A stretch of 64,000 nucleotides of DNA from Hygrocybe punicea (GCA_963556145.1 OY744472.1:248001-312000); one strand, 5' to 3'. Shown: positions 1-11,720, numbered from the stretch's first letter. Notes: a model not told the origin generated them from the sequence alone. Numbers and translations are program-made.

Positions 1-1397
1 TCAAAAGTGTCAGAGATGCGGCACAGTGGACTCGTGTTTTGACATTACCACAGGCTGTGGCACAAAGCAACATGCGGGGCCTTGATTGATGTATGATTTA
101 TATTGAATACTACTTGTACATTAGAAAAGCTCAGTCATAAAGGCTGCAAGATACATGTGAGGATTTGTTGGTGTGATCCTTTTGAACTGTGAGCCTTTAT
201 GCCTCTATCATGCATTTCTTGATCTAATATCTTGCTGCTGAAATTGGGGGTGCTTGCCATTACATTTGTTCTGGGGGATAACTCGATTAATTGCAACCCA
301 ATTTAAAGAGACTGGTGATATCTAAATCTTTGTGAAACTTGTGACTTGTCACCGGAAGTGAGGTGCAAAAGGTCTGCAACGTGACTAACTGACAAAATTG
401 TGTGATGTTAGTACAAAGGCAACTGTGAAGGGGATACAGACAAATGTGCCAGCAAGCATTTGGTCGTATTTTTCTAAATTCAGTAGTTGTATAGTAGATT
501 TTTGAAGCCGTTAGCTTTAAATTCCGTACGTGTTTTTCTCGTAGTTGATTGATATAACTAACTGTTGACTCACTCCTGATTGACGACAAGGTAAGTACGT
601 GCTTGATATATAACTAATTGTGACCTGGGCTCACCTGTCCCAATTTCTCCTTTCCCTGACTACAGGGCTGAGGCATTTTTGTGAAAGGAGCCATACAACA
701 TTAATTACTGTATTCAATTTAGCAAACTTCGAAGAGAGCTTCCTAGAAATGACGCCTGACATTTATATTTTAGTATTCTATTTGTTGTAGTTCAAAACCG
801 GGCCATTGCCACCCTCGGAACCCAAAATTGGGCAAGTCTTTAGGGCAGCTGAGTTCGGGGGATCCCGGACCGGTTACCAACTCATGACACATGTTCTTGA
901 TACATTTTGAAAAAATTTACTAAAGTGTTGCAGGACCCCCAACAGTAGGTGTAGAATGTCACTGAAAGGTCAACCAGACCAAAAGGTGCAATTTTGAGTG
1001 AATGAATCTCGTAATATTTCCAACCCAAAGCACATAAACATAGTGATATAATATTTGCTCAAAGCTCAAAATAAAGAAAAGCTTCTATGGCCCTTGGAAA
1101 AAGAGGATTTCTTGGTCCTATTATCGGGGGTCGTGTCACCATTGTGACATATAGCATATGGACTTAGGGGGCGTCTGAGCAGCTTTTCTATCAGGCTTAA
1201 AGCTTGATGTGATGATATCTGGTTGTGATTCGAGTCAACCACCCCACTTGCGCTCGAAGTCCCTGGTTAAAAAGAATGGCCTCTCAACCAGTGCCAAATT
1301 GGATGAAGCAACCGAATTGGATACCCGCTGTAATGATACCCTGGACTTGATCACTGTGTGTCCTGTCTGACCCATTCCCACACTTGAAGACTGAACT
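1..1397. other. no supportable gene
   Basis: AT-rich sequence. Only short open frames without recognisable motifs occur on either strand. I see no RNA gene, terminal inverted repeat or tandem repeat here. It may include the upstream part of the decayed NTPase gene that follows. Confidence 0.5.
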
Positions 1398-3338
1398 TTG
1401 TGTCAGTTTTTGCTCATAACTAATCCTCCACCAAGATCTCCGGAGTTTTTAGCTTCCATCCTTGAATATTCTCAGCTAGTAGGCGATTTACGTAACGCAG
1501 AGGATGTGTGGATGCGGAGGATGGATGCGGTGGTAGGCATTGCAGGATCATACAATGTTGGGATGTATCACACTAAGGGTCTATTTGTATGTATTTATTG
1601 ATAATGACTCTACCCTGGCGGACTGGCAGACTTTTGAGGTCCAGAACTTCCTGGAATCCCCAGTCTCCGTGGACAAGTCACTGACTCTTTCTGACATGAA
1701 GCTCGTGCCTTGATGGAATACTGACCAGTTTTTTTAAATCATTCTGTCTGCTTGCTGGAGACAATGACCCAAACCTTCTCTTTCAAGTCAAAGTCCCAGC
1801 CACCTCAAATGTTGTCAAACTGAAGGAGGAATTCAAAACCAAACTTAGTCCAGTTTTTCGAGATGTTGCCACCCAAGAGCTCACCCTCTACAAAGTTTCC
1901 ATTCTCATTGATGAGTGTTTTAAAGAGAATCTGGGAGGAATTCACTTGTCCAAGCCATTGTTACCTGTCGCCTTGTTGTTGAACATGTTCAATGCCACAC
2001 TTGATGCTCAAACCCTTCACATTATTGTGCAGTGCCCTCCGAAAGGTCAGCACAATCTACCTGGATTACAACCTGTTCATTTGTTACACATCTTTTCTGC
2101 TATGTTGATAATTTCTATTATACATTATACTAGCACCCACCCAGCCCCTCGACTGACTCCAAGACACCCTCTATTCTTCAATTAACAAGTATTTCAAAGA
2201 AAACAGTCAACTTCCAATTTGGAAACCCACACAAGCACCAGAAGCCATCTGCCAACACATTGCAAGCTTAAAGATACCCATGTTAACTGCATTTTCACCA
2301 ACTGCATCACTGACTGCATCATCGCCATCTCTCCTCCTCCATAACCTTGGCCAGTCATCACATGATGTCAACCTAATATGCTGCGTAGACAAACTTTTTA
2401 CTTGCAACATCCAAATGTAAATGGTTTCACTGTCATGATCACAAAAATTCTTACGAGTCCCATCAGATTTCTTTGCAACACATCTGGATCTGGCAAAACA
2501 CGCCTGCTTTTCAAAGGCATATAGTGACATTGGGGTTTTTATTTTACATCATGCACATCACCAGATTGGATTGGTTCTTAGGATCTGGAACTGGTCCTGC
2601 GAGAGCTCAAGAGCCATGGCTTTTTGAACAGAGTCACGGATGATAACATGGAGACAATGTGACCTCGAAACTGAACAGTGGCAAGCGAACGGTTCTTGAT
2701 ATTGTTGTTTGCTCACATGGTCATCTTCCACGTGTTTCTTGAGTGTGCATCAATGCAGCCTGGTGGAATCACAGAGGCACACAAAGGTCGCTGGCTTCTT
2801 CAGGTTGCCCCTACAGTACTCCTAGAGAGGGATGATATCTTTTTCACAACATCGCTAATTGTGCAAAATATGGGCCACCACTCTATTCAAACAGAATTGC
2901 AGAACAAGTATGAAATGGTCCTGCATCTCTTGGGAACATCTCAAACTAGTCTATTTTGCATGCTTGATGAGGCACAGGGCCCCACAAAACAGCTTGATGG
3001 GTACTTTGGTTCGAGATCGGATGTGTCCTCTCTATAGCCAGTCCTTAGTGTAATTGTCTCCATCTGGACCACCTACATTTTGAGCATAATTGTATCTGGC
3101 ACAGGCATCTCAATGGAACAGATTTCAACAATTATGTGTTCTGCAGCATCAAAGGTCCCTGTACCAAGAATAAAGTGGTTCACATACCTTGGAGCCTTTG
3201 ATGACCAGGCAAGCCAAGAACAATATCTTCAGCAATACCTTCCAGCTGGCTATCATGCCTCCAAGACAGGCAAGCTGCTGCTCTCTCGAATAGCATACTG
3301 GTTGCATGGCCAGTGAGTTTTTTTGTAGGTGTGTTAGT

Positions 3339-4775
3339 TAGTGCTGCCAAAGTTCGGTTCAGAACCGATCTGAACCTGGTTCGAACTCCAAACCAAACTG
3401 GAAGTTCGGTTCAGTCCAGCACCTTGGGCTGAACTGAACCCCGGGTCCAGTTCGGGGTTCAGGCAACCCCCAGGTTGTCTAAACGGTTCACAAGCGGTTC
3501 TGAACCGCCGAACCGATGTCTGCAGGTATTTATATTTCGCTCCAAACGAAGTTTTTACTCATATACTGATTCAGCAAATTTCCGTTTTAGTCAACTAAAC
3601 TTTATTCTCAGCCACCGACCACCATCTGAAATGCCTTGAACGCTTGCATTCGAGGCAAATAGGTAAGTTTCACTTTCATTATTGTTTGTTCCTCATTCAC
3701 TAATACTTATGTAGGCACAATGGATGACAACAATGACGATGACGACGCATGACGCAAGCACCACCACCAGCACCAGCATCAGAGGTGGCAGCAGCGGCGG
3801 CACCAGCACCAGCACTAACACCAACACCACCACCACCATAGCGGTCAACAAACCGCCCCAAAACAAGAGAAAGAGAGCGGTGGGGAAGGTGCACCCAACC
3901 CCGCTGCCCTTCGTAAGTTCATATTTATTATTAACGAAGTCAGCTAATACTACTATACACACCAGCCCAACGATGCCCACGACCACACCCACACCCTCGC
4001 CCTCGCCCTCGCCCTCGCCCACACCCACACCCACGCCAATGCTCACACTCACGCCAACGCCCCACGCCAATGCCCCCACACAGCAACATCAATGGCAACG
4101 GCAACGGCAACAGCAACGCCCATGACCACACCCTTGCCCTTGTCCTCGCCCACGCCAACACCAACACTCACGCTCACGCCAACACCCCACGCCAATGCCC
4201 ACACAGCAATGGCAATGGCAATAGCAACAGCAATGCTGGCAACAACAAGGACGAGGACGACAGATCACAACGGAGGCGAGGGGAGCAACGGGAGTGGTGC
4301 ACCGACCATCTCGCTGCACTAGGCGTGCAACCACCAGTGCCAAGGCGGGACCAGGTCCCCACCCCCGGCGAACACCTCGCGAACACGCAGCTTGGTGTCA
4401 ATTGACGTCGGGGCTATGTTCGCGAGGTTACAGGGAGGTGGGTGCCTCACCAGTGCCAAGTGATACCCATGGGTAAACCCACAAAAACCCATACCAGCAT
4501 GTATATAATGTATATAATAATATATTGAGTTTCTGGGATGGTTAGAATATATAGAATAATAAATTGTGAATTTTTTACATGTAGAATGCGTGATAATACT
4601 AAAATTGAATGTCTGAACCGTTCATGAACTCGGTTTGGGCCCCGAAAAAAAAATGTGAATGGTTCAGGGCAGTTCAGGTTCAGTTCACGTGAAATCCTGA
4701 ACTGAACCCGGAGTTCAGTTCAGGGTTCCGCCAAAATGGTTCTGAACTGGACTGAACTGAACTTTGGTAGCACTA
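3339..4775. mobile_element. hAT1: non-autonomous hAT-like element, 1437 bp
   Basis: The ends are inverted: TAGTGCTGCCAAAGTTCGG on the left, and the complement of the right end reads TAGTGCTACCAAAGTTCAG. The subterminal zones are packed with GGTTC/GAACC motifs in both orientations, as in hAT elements. The flanking octamers GTGTTAGT (3331-3338) and GTACCAGT (4776-4783) match at 5 of 8 positions and differ only by transitions, consistent with an old 8-bp target duplication. The interior is CAC/CAA-rich low-complexity sequence (about 3730-4260). Its long open frames (Thr-, Ser/Asn- or Pro-rich, depending on frame) are artefacts of the repeat. No transposase is present. The element splits the NTPase pseudogene and carries palindromic module copy A. 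Confidence 0.75.
4374..4428. repeat. palindromic CAATTG module, copy A (55 bp)
   Basis: ACCTCGC (4374-4380) and GCGAGGT (4422-4428) form perfect inverted arms, placed 18 and 17 bp from a central CAATTG (4399-4404). The centre reads GTGTCAATTGACGT. Four further copies occur in the window. Confidence 0.8.
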
Positions 4776-6084
4776 GTACCAGTGACACGGCGCTGATGGG
4801 ATGAACAGCTATCATTTCACTGCAACGTACCTTTCTTTCCTCTTGCAAGTCGCTTTCCAGAATCCTCATCGTGCCTTGAACAAATACATGCTGTACATGA
4901 TGGGTTCTGAACCCACAGATGCACATTTGGTCATTGAGGATCAAGTTGCTGATGTCAAGTAGGAACACTTCTCCTTCACCAGCTTGCATTTTGCACTCTT
5001 GAATATATATTCACTGGGAAATTCACCGAGATCGATGACCCAAAGATGATCAAGCTGGTCAAGTTTGGTGTTGCTAGATTTTCTCACCAAGAGAAGATCA
5101 AGATCAATGAACCAATTGCCCTACTTGCATTCTCACGTCATTTCTTGGAACAGACCATATGGACTCTGGAGGAAAAATTGGTTGAACCACTACATTTACC
5201 TAATTCCAGCACACAAGGATATGCACTCGAGGATCTTACCACATATCTTCTCATGAAATCATTTTCGTCAATGGCTCCATTGTATTCAATCTTTATGTTC
5301 CTCCATGATGATGGGCTCACCACATCTGCAGCACAAGTCATTATGATCCACAAGGTTGGAGATGTCATCTTACTCACCCCTTTCGACTTTTCTTCCACAG
5401 ACAAAAGAGCTGTATTTCAGATTGGTTGCAGCCCAGATAGTGCTGAGGAATTTCTCTTTTGGTTGAAAGACCCTGATTGCATTCCCTTGTGCTTCCCACT
5501 GAACACAGTCAGTCCCGACATCGTATTCATACTCCAATGTAGTGATGGGAGTTACATATGGGTTCTTGTTTCCATCAAGCACCCAACCAGGGTGAAGTAT
5601 TCTCCACATGAGATCCGAAAGGCACTGTGCAAAACCTACCCACAGAACTTCATTTCATCTAATGTGAAGCAAAAAGTTTGTCCTCTTCTGGTGGCTGCTT
5701 ATGCACATGATTTATTGACAGTCTCCAACAGGATGGTTCTTGGATACTCATGGTCACCAAACCCCACTTAATGAAGCCATGCGAGATGCTCTAGCTGCCT
5801 TGAAGTCTCCAACTGGACAGAGTCCACATTTACTTCAAGTTCTTGTGTGTTACCCCACCTCACCCTCTACAGACAAGCCAATTGGACAAGGCTCTGAGTG
5901 TCTGGCGATGGTCAAATTGAAAACCATCAGCTCTTCTGACAAAGTTAGCAATATTCTGGTATCACTAAAGAAATGGGTAGTTGCAGAAGCCAAGGTTTAT
6001 TGTGAAAGGATGGGAACAGATAAGTGAAAGTGCATGGAACTGCAGGATATGACCAGTCAATGCAGGAAGGTGGATTATTAGGGC

Positions 6085-6524
6085 TAGGCAAATGCAAGGA
6101 TATATCCTTGGTGTAACAAGGATTTTCAAGGATTTTGCTTTTACCATCTCAGATTTGAGATAATTGTGAATTTTTCTATATGACCAAGAAGATTATGTCT
6201 ATCCCTTCCAGGATCCTTGATGCTTTGGGTTACATTAACATTCTAGATGCTTTAATTCTTTGTATCAACTGCAAAGGATATGCTATATCCATAAAAACTC
6301 GGAGTTACTCGGAGTTATGGACATAGCGTATCCTTGGCAGTTGATACAAAGAATTAAAGCATCTAGAATGTTAATGTAACCCAAAGCATCAAGGATCCTG
6401 GAAGAGATAGACATAATATTCTTGTTCATATAGAAAAATTCACAATTATCTCAAATCTGAGATGGTAAAAGCAAACTCCTTGAAAATCCTTGTTACACCA
6501 AGGGTATATTCTTGCATTTGCCTA
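6085..6524. mobile_element. FB1: hairpin MITE (hAT type), 440 bp, 8-bp TSD
   Basis: Almost the whole element is a long inverted repeat: arms of about 210 bp (6085-6294 and 6315-6524) around a loop of about 20 bp containing a short repeated ACTCGGAGTT. The ends are TAGGCAAATGCA / TGCATTTGCCTA. The perfect octamer ATTAGGGC flanks it on both sides (6077-6084 and 6525-6532), the target-site signature of hAT transposition. There is no coding capacity. The arms are very similar with few mismatches, so a transcript would fold into a long duplex. The ends resemble those of element hAT3 (9858-13859). Confidence 0.85.
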
Positions 6525-6532
6525 ATTAGGGC

Positions 6533-7790
6533 AGGAGGTAGCAGTTATGCAATTTTTTTAGTGTTGCAAGTTTACCTATGGATGTCATGTGCAGTGTGTT
6601 TGTTTTCCTAGGATTCATGTATGGTTTCACTGTTTGCAGTTCTTGCCCCTTGACCTCAGAAGGCAAAATGCCCTAGACATCAGGCCAAGGTAAATAGTTG
6701 AACTCAACTTATATTTGAATCAACAATGAAGTTTAACTTTTGCTTTACACGCCCAAATGGGAAATACCCTTAACCCATGTCATGGATGTTATGTGTGGAC
6801 AATGCTTACATAGCCCTGTTTTGGGGCCCATCTATGGCTTAGGCAAGGATATGACAAATTATTGAACCTGTGCTTTGGGCATGGCCCTGAACTAAGGTGA
6901 AATAAAAATTACTGAACAAGTGCCTTGGTCAAGCCCTGAGCTAGGGTTAGATGCCGAGCACTGCTACAGTACTGGAAAATCCCTGGCTAAGAGATTTTTG
7001 GGGGCTTTCTGGTGGCTTGGATTATGTAAGACAGCAAATTGAAAAACATTCTAAGTCCATCATTTGCCAATGTTTGTCAACATTCATTCCTTTTCCCTTC
7101 AACCACCATCTGCTCTCCTCTCAACACCAACTCGTAACTTCTCTCTCTCTTGGACCCTCTCCCCTCTTTGGCTGGAGTCATGAAGCCCTGAGCTGTTAGT
7201 CCTCCCCTGCCCTGTCTGTGAGTGCACCCGGTTTATATTGGCTTCCACCATTGTGATTCCCTCCTTTCATGTACTTTACTTTTTACATACTTCTTCATGT
7301 CATAGAGTAGCTATTTCACAATGATATGTGGTTTAATGAAGTATTTGATTAATTGAGGAAGCTATGATCAATTGAGGAAGCTATTATACCGTGAAATGTT
7401 GAAAAGGGCATTAGCTTTGCACCTGCTTCCCCTATGGGGAGCTCAATCCCCCTTCTCAAACAAGAATCATGTTTACATCCAGGTTCTCTCTCCTCCAACC
7501 ACAGGAGATCTGCAGCAGGGATGGAGAAGCCAAATACAAACAGAGTTCCTACTCAGTGCAATTCCCCACATATGTTTTGGTCAGATTGGGCAGGGAGCTG
7601 GCCAATTCAATGTTTATGTCTTTTTTCCAAGAATGACCTGGGAACATGAAGAATGACTACACTGATACCTCAGGAGGTGTAAGATTTGTGGCTCTCCAAT
7701 GCAGTTATTCCAGCTGCCAGAAGAGTGTTTCAGGAAGTTCCAGGCTTCATGGAGTACATCCCTACTGATTTGGAGGACATCACACTCTAC
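6533..7790. other. no recognisable gene
   Basis: AT-rich sequence with short open frames only (for example 6951-7199, 7372-7656), none with recognisable motifs. No clear repeat boundary was found. Confidence 0.5.
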
Positions 7791-7814
7791 CATATATTCC
7801 TTAGTACTCCTTAA

Positions 7815-8037
7815 GGACTCCTTAAGGACTCCACTAGTAAATTGCAAGGAGTTCTTAAGGAGTCCTTAAGGAGTCCCTGATTTCCTCACCATAGAAACTT
7901 CTTCCTTAAGGAGTTTGCAAGGAGTCCTTGGCCCTCCTAAGGACTCCTGACCAAGGAGCAGCCAAGGACTCCTCACTTGAAGGACTCCTCAAGGAGTCCT
8001 GAGGAGTATTCCTCCTTAAGGAGTCCTCAAGGAGTCC
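7815..8037. repeat. clustered GGA(C/G)TCC palindrome array
   Basis: Eleven GGASTCC heptamers lie within 223 bp. Five are GGACTCC (7815, 7826, 7941, 7966, 7982) and six are GGAGTCC (7859, 7870, 7921, 7993, 8020, 8031). Most are extended to AAGGASTCCTT or AAGGASTCCTC, so the tract can pair with itself in many registers. Spacing is irregular, so this is not a simple tandem satellite. Confidence 0.75.
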
Positions 8038-8055
8038 TCAAGGAGTGTTCCTGAA

Positions 8056-8727
8056 AGTTCTCTGACTTTTCTATTTGTCAGTGACATATTTATTAATTAT
8101 TATTATTGTTAGTAGGATAATTCTATATGGCTCCCTGGGGAGCTGCTTAGTCAGCCAGGCACAATTGAAGATTGGGGGCACTTTCAATGGGGACAGGCAA
8201 TGCCGGTTCAGAAATTGTGCTCTTTGTACTTATTTGTACACCACTGTAATATTAATTTTGGACAGTCAGGAAGCAATTCACAATTGCTGACACTCTTATG
8301 CCAGCTGCTGATACAAATTAATTATAGAAACTATGTAGACAGCATTATTGATATATTTTGATGGACATATTGTTGTGTTTCACTATTTCTGCTAAGAAAG
8401 GAGGCTAGTATTCACAAAAGAACTGGCAAAAATCACTGGATTCGAGTGACATTGTGCTGATATCACACTACTTAATTTGTGAATCTGCAGGCAATTGCAA
8501 ACAATTTAGCTGGGCTTCCACAAGCCAATTGCTATGATTTAAAGTGCTGGAATACATATAATCTACCTCCTGAGCAATATGTTTTGGACAGAATTTTTCT
8601 CAGTGGGCAGGTCTTTTGGAATGAATGTTCAGTTGTGCACACAGACTGACAGAAAAGCTTTCAAAAGATTCTGTCCCAAAGACTTTGCTAAGGTATGCAT
8701 ACACTTTAAATTTTCTCACTGAAATGT
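8056..8727. other. no recognisable gene
   Basis: AT-rich spacer leading into the truncated copia pol fragment. No recognisable motif was found. Confidence 0.4.
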
Positions 8728-9392
8728 ATGCTCATTTGTGCTGTAGAAAGCTATAGAAAACTTGACTGTCTCACATTTGACATTGCTTTTGCTGTTGCAA
8801 TCCTGTCCTGGTTCTCGAAAAACCCTGGCCACACACATTGGGAAGCTGTAAAGAAAGTTTTTCATTATCTAAAAGAGACGATTGAGTTATGGCTCACCTT
8901 TGGCCACAAGATGCAAGATGTGACTGGATCACATGACCTCATTGGTTATGCTGACGTGGATGAAAGTATGCAAAATGACCAGCATGCAATCTCATTCCTC
9001 GGTGATGGCAGAGCCATTTCCTGGAGCTTGAAATGTCAAGAATTGTTGTCTTACCCACGATCAAAGCTGAATAAGTCGCCATTACTCACACAGCAACAGA
9101 AGCCTTATGGCTGTGCATATTCATCAGTGAAACCTTTGGTTCCCTCCCTGATTCCACCTTCCTTTATTCAGACAACCAGTCTGCCATCACACTCTCGAAA
9201 GACCACCAGTATGATGCCCAGACAAAGCACATCGACATCCGGTTTCATTTTATTCACTGGGTCATTGAAAAAGGCTCCCTCAAGCTCATTTATTGCCCTA
9301 CCAAAGACATGGTTGCCGACACACTCACAAAGCCATTACCCTCCACTAAAGCAAAGCACTTCACTGCTGAGCTCAGCCTCCACACAGCTTGA
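8728..9392 (+). pseudogene. Ty1/copia pol fragment (end of RT and RNase H), truncated
   Basis: The first frame carries the copia segment between RT and RNase H: DIAFAVAILSWFSKNPGHTHWE, then a YADVDESM block and an AISWSLK motif. Around 9030-9060 the homology moves to another frame, which continues with a stop where a Tyr codon is expected after KAE, then SETFG, LYSDNQSAI, TKHIDIRFHFI, VADTLTK and a natural TGA stop at 9390-9392. The rest of pol, integrase, protease and gag are missing upstream. In copia elements this region degrades the RNA strand during reverse transcription. At least one frameshift and one internal stop make it non-functional. Confidence 0.85.
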
Positions 9393-9399
9393 GGGGGAG
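9391..9399 (+). other. copia polypurine tract
   Basis: GAGGGGGAG overlaps the end of the pol stop codon and directly precedes the LTR start TGTTGGAATC, the classic copia arrangement. It would prime plus-strand DNA synthesis. Confidence 0.8.
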
Positions 9400-9754
9400 T
9401 GTTGGAATCACAAGCTCATGCCAAAGCCCAAAGTAAATTTGTTATGGTCATTTTCATCTAACATGGACATTTGTTATTTATTCACCATATGATTAGTCTT
9501 ACATGCGTAGTGATAGATTCCTTGGATTTCGTCGCTAGGTGACTACTTTACTATTTAGCTTATTATAGAATACTCACCCACCTCAGCCGCTTGACTCCTG
9601 CAAATGCTGAGGTGAGCCACATACTAGCTTTTCTTACCTTAGTTTACTTATAACTCATGTAGTCATTTTATAGGTAAATATCACAGCTGTTTGACTCCTG
9701 CAAACACTGAGTCATTTTATAGCTCATGAAATTTAACATGGCCACCACACCCAC
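9400..9754 (+). mobile_element. copia 3' LTR, left part
   Basis: Starts TGTTGGAATC immediately after the polypurine tract. It runs to 9754, where LTR A begins. The remainder of this LTR would be expected beyond 15665, but I could not identify its end. Confidence 0.6.
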
Positions 9755-9964
9755 TGTTATGTGAATGTTTGTTTCACCAAGACTTACCGGAGTTGACTTT
9801 GTTCAGGTACCGTCTTGTTGTTCACAGGTTTCTAATATCCAAATAACCTATCAGGAATAGGCACCTGCATGGATCATCCATGGGTGCCAAATTTAGTATC
9901 TGTATCTGTATCTGTCAATATCTGTACCCGAGCCATGGATATAAATATGATACGGCAGGTATTT

Positions 9965-10019
9965 ACCTCGCATTCACCGCACCAACGTCAATTGACGTTG
10001 CGGCATGCTCACACGAGGT
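9965..10019. repeat. palindromic CAATTG module, copy B (55 bp)
   Basis: ACCTCGC (9965-9971) and ACGAGGT (10013-10019) flank CAATTG (9989-9994) at 17 and 18 bp. The centre is the perfect 14-bp palindrome ACGTCAATTGACGT. Confidence 0.8.
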
Positions 10020-10677
10020 AACTGAGGCCAAGGACAGGTCTGCACCATGCTTGGGGCATAGTGCAGACGTGTTGTGGTAGGTTGGCCGCGTGGTGGCCAA
10101 GGCAGCAGTGATGGCCGGTCATCGTGGTGGTGTGCAAGTGAGTTGGGGGTGCTCGAAAATGAATGGGAAACAGGTGCCATGGGTGTTGACCAAGTGGGGG
10201 TGGGGTTTGGGGCAAAAGGCAGCGATGTCACGTATTTGGGCTCCCCATTGTCCCATTCTCAACATGAACGCTGTCATGACCCCAAATTGTTTTGGGTGTA
10301 ATGTCATGGGTTTACCATCAGACCACGGACTTAAATATTTAAGTGCAAGACTATGGATTCACACCTACACTCATTAGTACCCATTTTATGCCTTTCCACA
10401 TTACACATGCTAGTGAACAGACACAAATAGCATATATGCTTACCTTGATATCATTTATGATGACTTCACTAGCAATGCCCAGACCTAGCCATTTATGCAT
10501 GGTGCACAGAGGCACATCCCCCACTCATTAGTATTTATTATATATTTCTCTGTATTGCACGTGCAAGGAGACAAGCCCAACTAGCATTCTTACCTATATT
10601 AGCAGTAATGGATTGATTACAAATCTTGTTTACTTGTATTGATCAAAAGCAGCTCAGCTAGATAATGGGAAATGATT

Positions 10678-10717
10678 AGATAAGATGTGAACAAGAAGAT
10701 GATAAGATAATGATAAG
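10678..10717 (+). promoter_or_regulatory. GATA-box cluster in LTR B
   Basis: AGATAAG (10678), TGATAAG (10700), AGATAAT (10705) and TGATAAG (10711) lie within 40 bp upstream of the LTR TATA box. GATA (HGATAR) sites bind nitrogen-regulatory and related zinc-finger factors in fungi. Use here is inferred only. Confidence 0.5.
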
Positions 10718-10769
10718 ATAGGATGCATCAGAGAGTGATAGTCTGCTTATATAAAGACAATGGAGGTCT

Positions 10770-10912
10770 ATTGTTCTGAGCAGTCCATTGTTCTAAACAG
10801 TCCAAATGGAGATAGAGCCTATTGTTCACAGCGTCTTTGATGCCATCCATTGTTCTCATGACTCAGCCCCATTGTTCTCACTTTCCCATTGTTCTCAGTC
10901 CCCCATTGTTCT
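10770..10912 (+). promoter_or_regulatory. ATTGTTCT repeat array (HMG-box-like motif) before a TATA box
   Basis: ATTGTTCT occurs at 10770, 10787, 10849, 10871, 10888 and 10905, usually as CCATTGTTCT, with a variant ATTGTTCA at 10821. A TGACTCA site lies at 10859-10865 and TATAAATA at 10920-10927. CCATTGTT is the kind of sequence bound by HMG-box (SOX/mat-HMG) proteins. The inverted paralogue LTR A has the same array as AGAACAAT around 14480-14630. Binding is inferred. Confidence 0.5.
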
Positions 10913-11720
10913 CCAACAGTATAAATAGGGCCTCCAAATTCCATTAGTCAGTAGGATTTGCCCCCTCACCAATCAGTAGTCAGTCTTAGTCTGGGTTCAC
11001 ACAGTGTGTTCCCTTATTCTATTAGTACTAGTAGTTACTCATTGTAATAGCTAGTGCTTGTAATCCACCCCAGTTCACTCTCATTCTAGTATTCTGTGAG
11101 ATCCCCTTGTCAGCAAGGAGAATTCACTCAGTTCACTTAGTCCAATCAATTCATTAGTCAGCATTAGTCAACTAGATACAATTCTAAGGTTAAGGTTTCA
11201 TCCTAAAAAAAACAGAGTATTCAAAAGGTATTAAAGATATCCCTGAACTAGTAGCCAATGTGCATTTGAAGCTTCAGATTTAAGTCAGATATTATCATAC
11301 CCAGAGATATTCTTGATTGAATAGGCCCTGTAACCAAAACGGTTCATATTAAATTGGTGAATATTGCTATCAGTATTCATTAATCCACGTTTTATATTCC
11401 AGTAGTGAATATATATTATTTCAGTACATCACGCTTATCAACTAGTGTTGGTGAAGTTCGGTTCAGTCCGGTTTTGCATATTTTTGAAAAACCGGAACCG
11501 GAACTGTCGGTTCGGTTCAGCCAAATGCCAAACTGGAACCGGAACCACGTCGAATGGTTTCAAGGCATTCGGTCTGCGTTTGAATGTGGTTTGAACTGCA
11601 AACCATCCTCCAAATACCTTGCACAGGCCAGAGGCGGCTGTCACCCTTGCGAGGTAGATGGAGGTGCCTCATGTGAGGCCATGACCCACCTGCCGGTTTC
11701 CATGACTTGGGGTGCCACAT

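Larger units (their letters stand above)
1398..6027 (+). pseudogene. decayed P-loop NTPase of the large basidiomycete family (Crinkler-associated type), split by a hAT element
   Basis: Reading across frames recovers the layout of a P-loop NTPase family that is abundant in mushroom genomes. At about 2465-2520 there is a Walker A-like segment TSGSGKTRLLFKG. At about 2940-2985 there is a Walker B-like CMLDEAQ. At 3080-3316 comes the SIIVSGTGIS...YWLHG block, and just after the inserted element (about 4800) the next family segment, YHFTATYL. The more C-terminal regions are readable at 5046-5771 (241 codons) and 5740-6027. The segments lie in different frames separated by stops, so the gene is dead. 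The first Walker A Gly is Asn here (AAC at 2477-2479). Bases 3339-4775 are a foreign hAT-type insertion placed exactly between YWLHGQ and YHFTATYL. The family assignment rests on motif order recalled from mushroom proteins. Some members of the family are linked to Crinkler-type proteins; the function of this copy is unknown. The 5' limit is uncertain. Confidence 0.65.

Noticed and set aside
1214..1243. GGTTGTGATTCGAGTCAACC, resembling a tRNA T-arm
   Set aside because: The loop is too long and no acceptor, D or anticodon arms can be drawn around it.
3380..3395. GGTTCGAACTCC, a match to the Pol III B box
   Set aside because: One of many GGTTC motifs in the hAT1 end; no A box at the proper distance and no tRNA fold.
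3693..4405. Thr/Pro/Gly/Val-rich open frames in hAT1
   Set aside because: Low-complexity CAC/CAA repeats give openness in all frames; no conserved motif.
9755..9870. 5-bp target duplication for LTR A (CCCAC versus CCGCA) and for LTR B
   Set aside because: The flanking pentamers do not match convincingly, so LTR A and B target duplications are not claimed.
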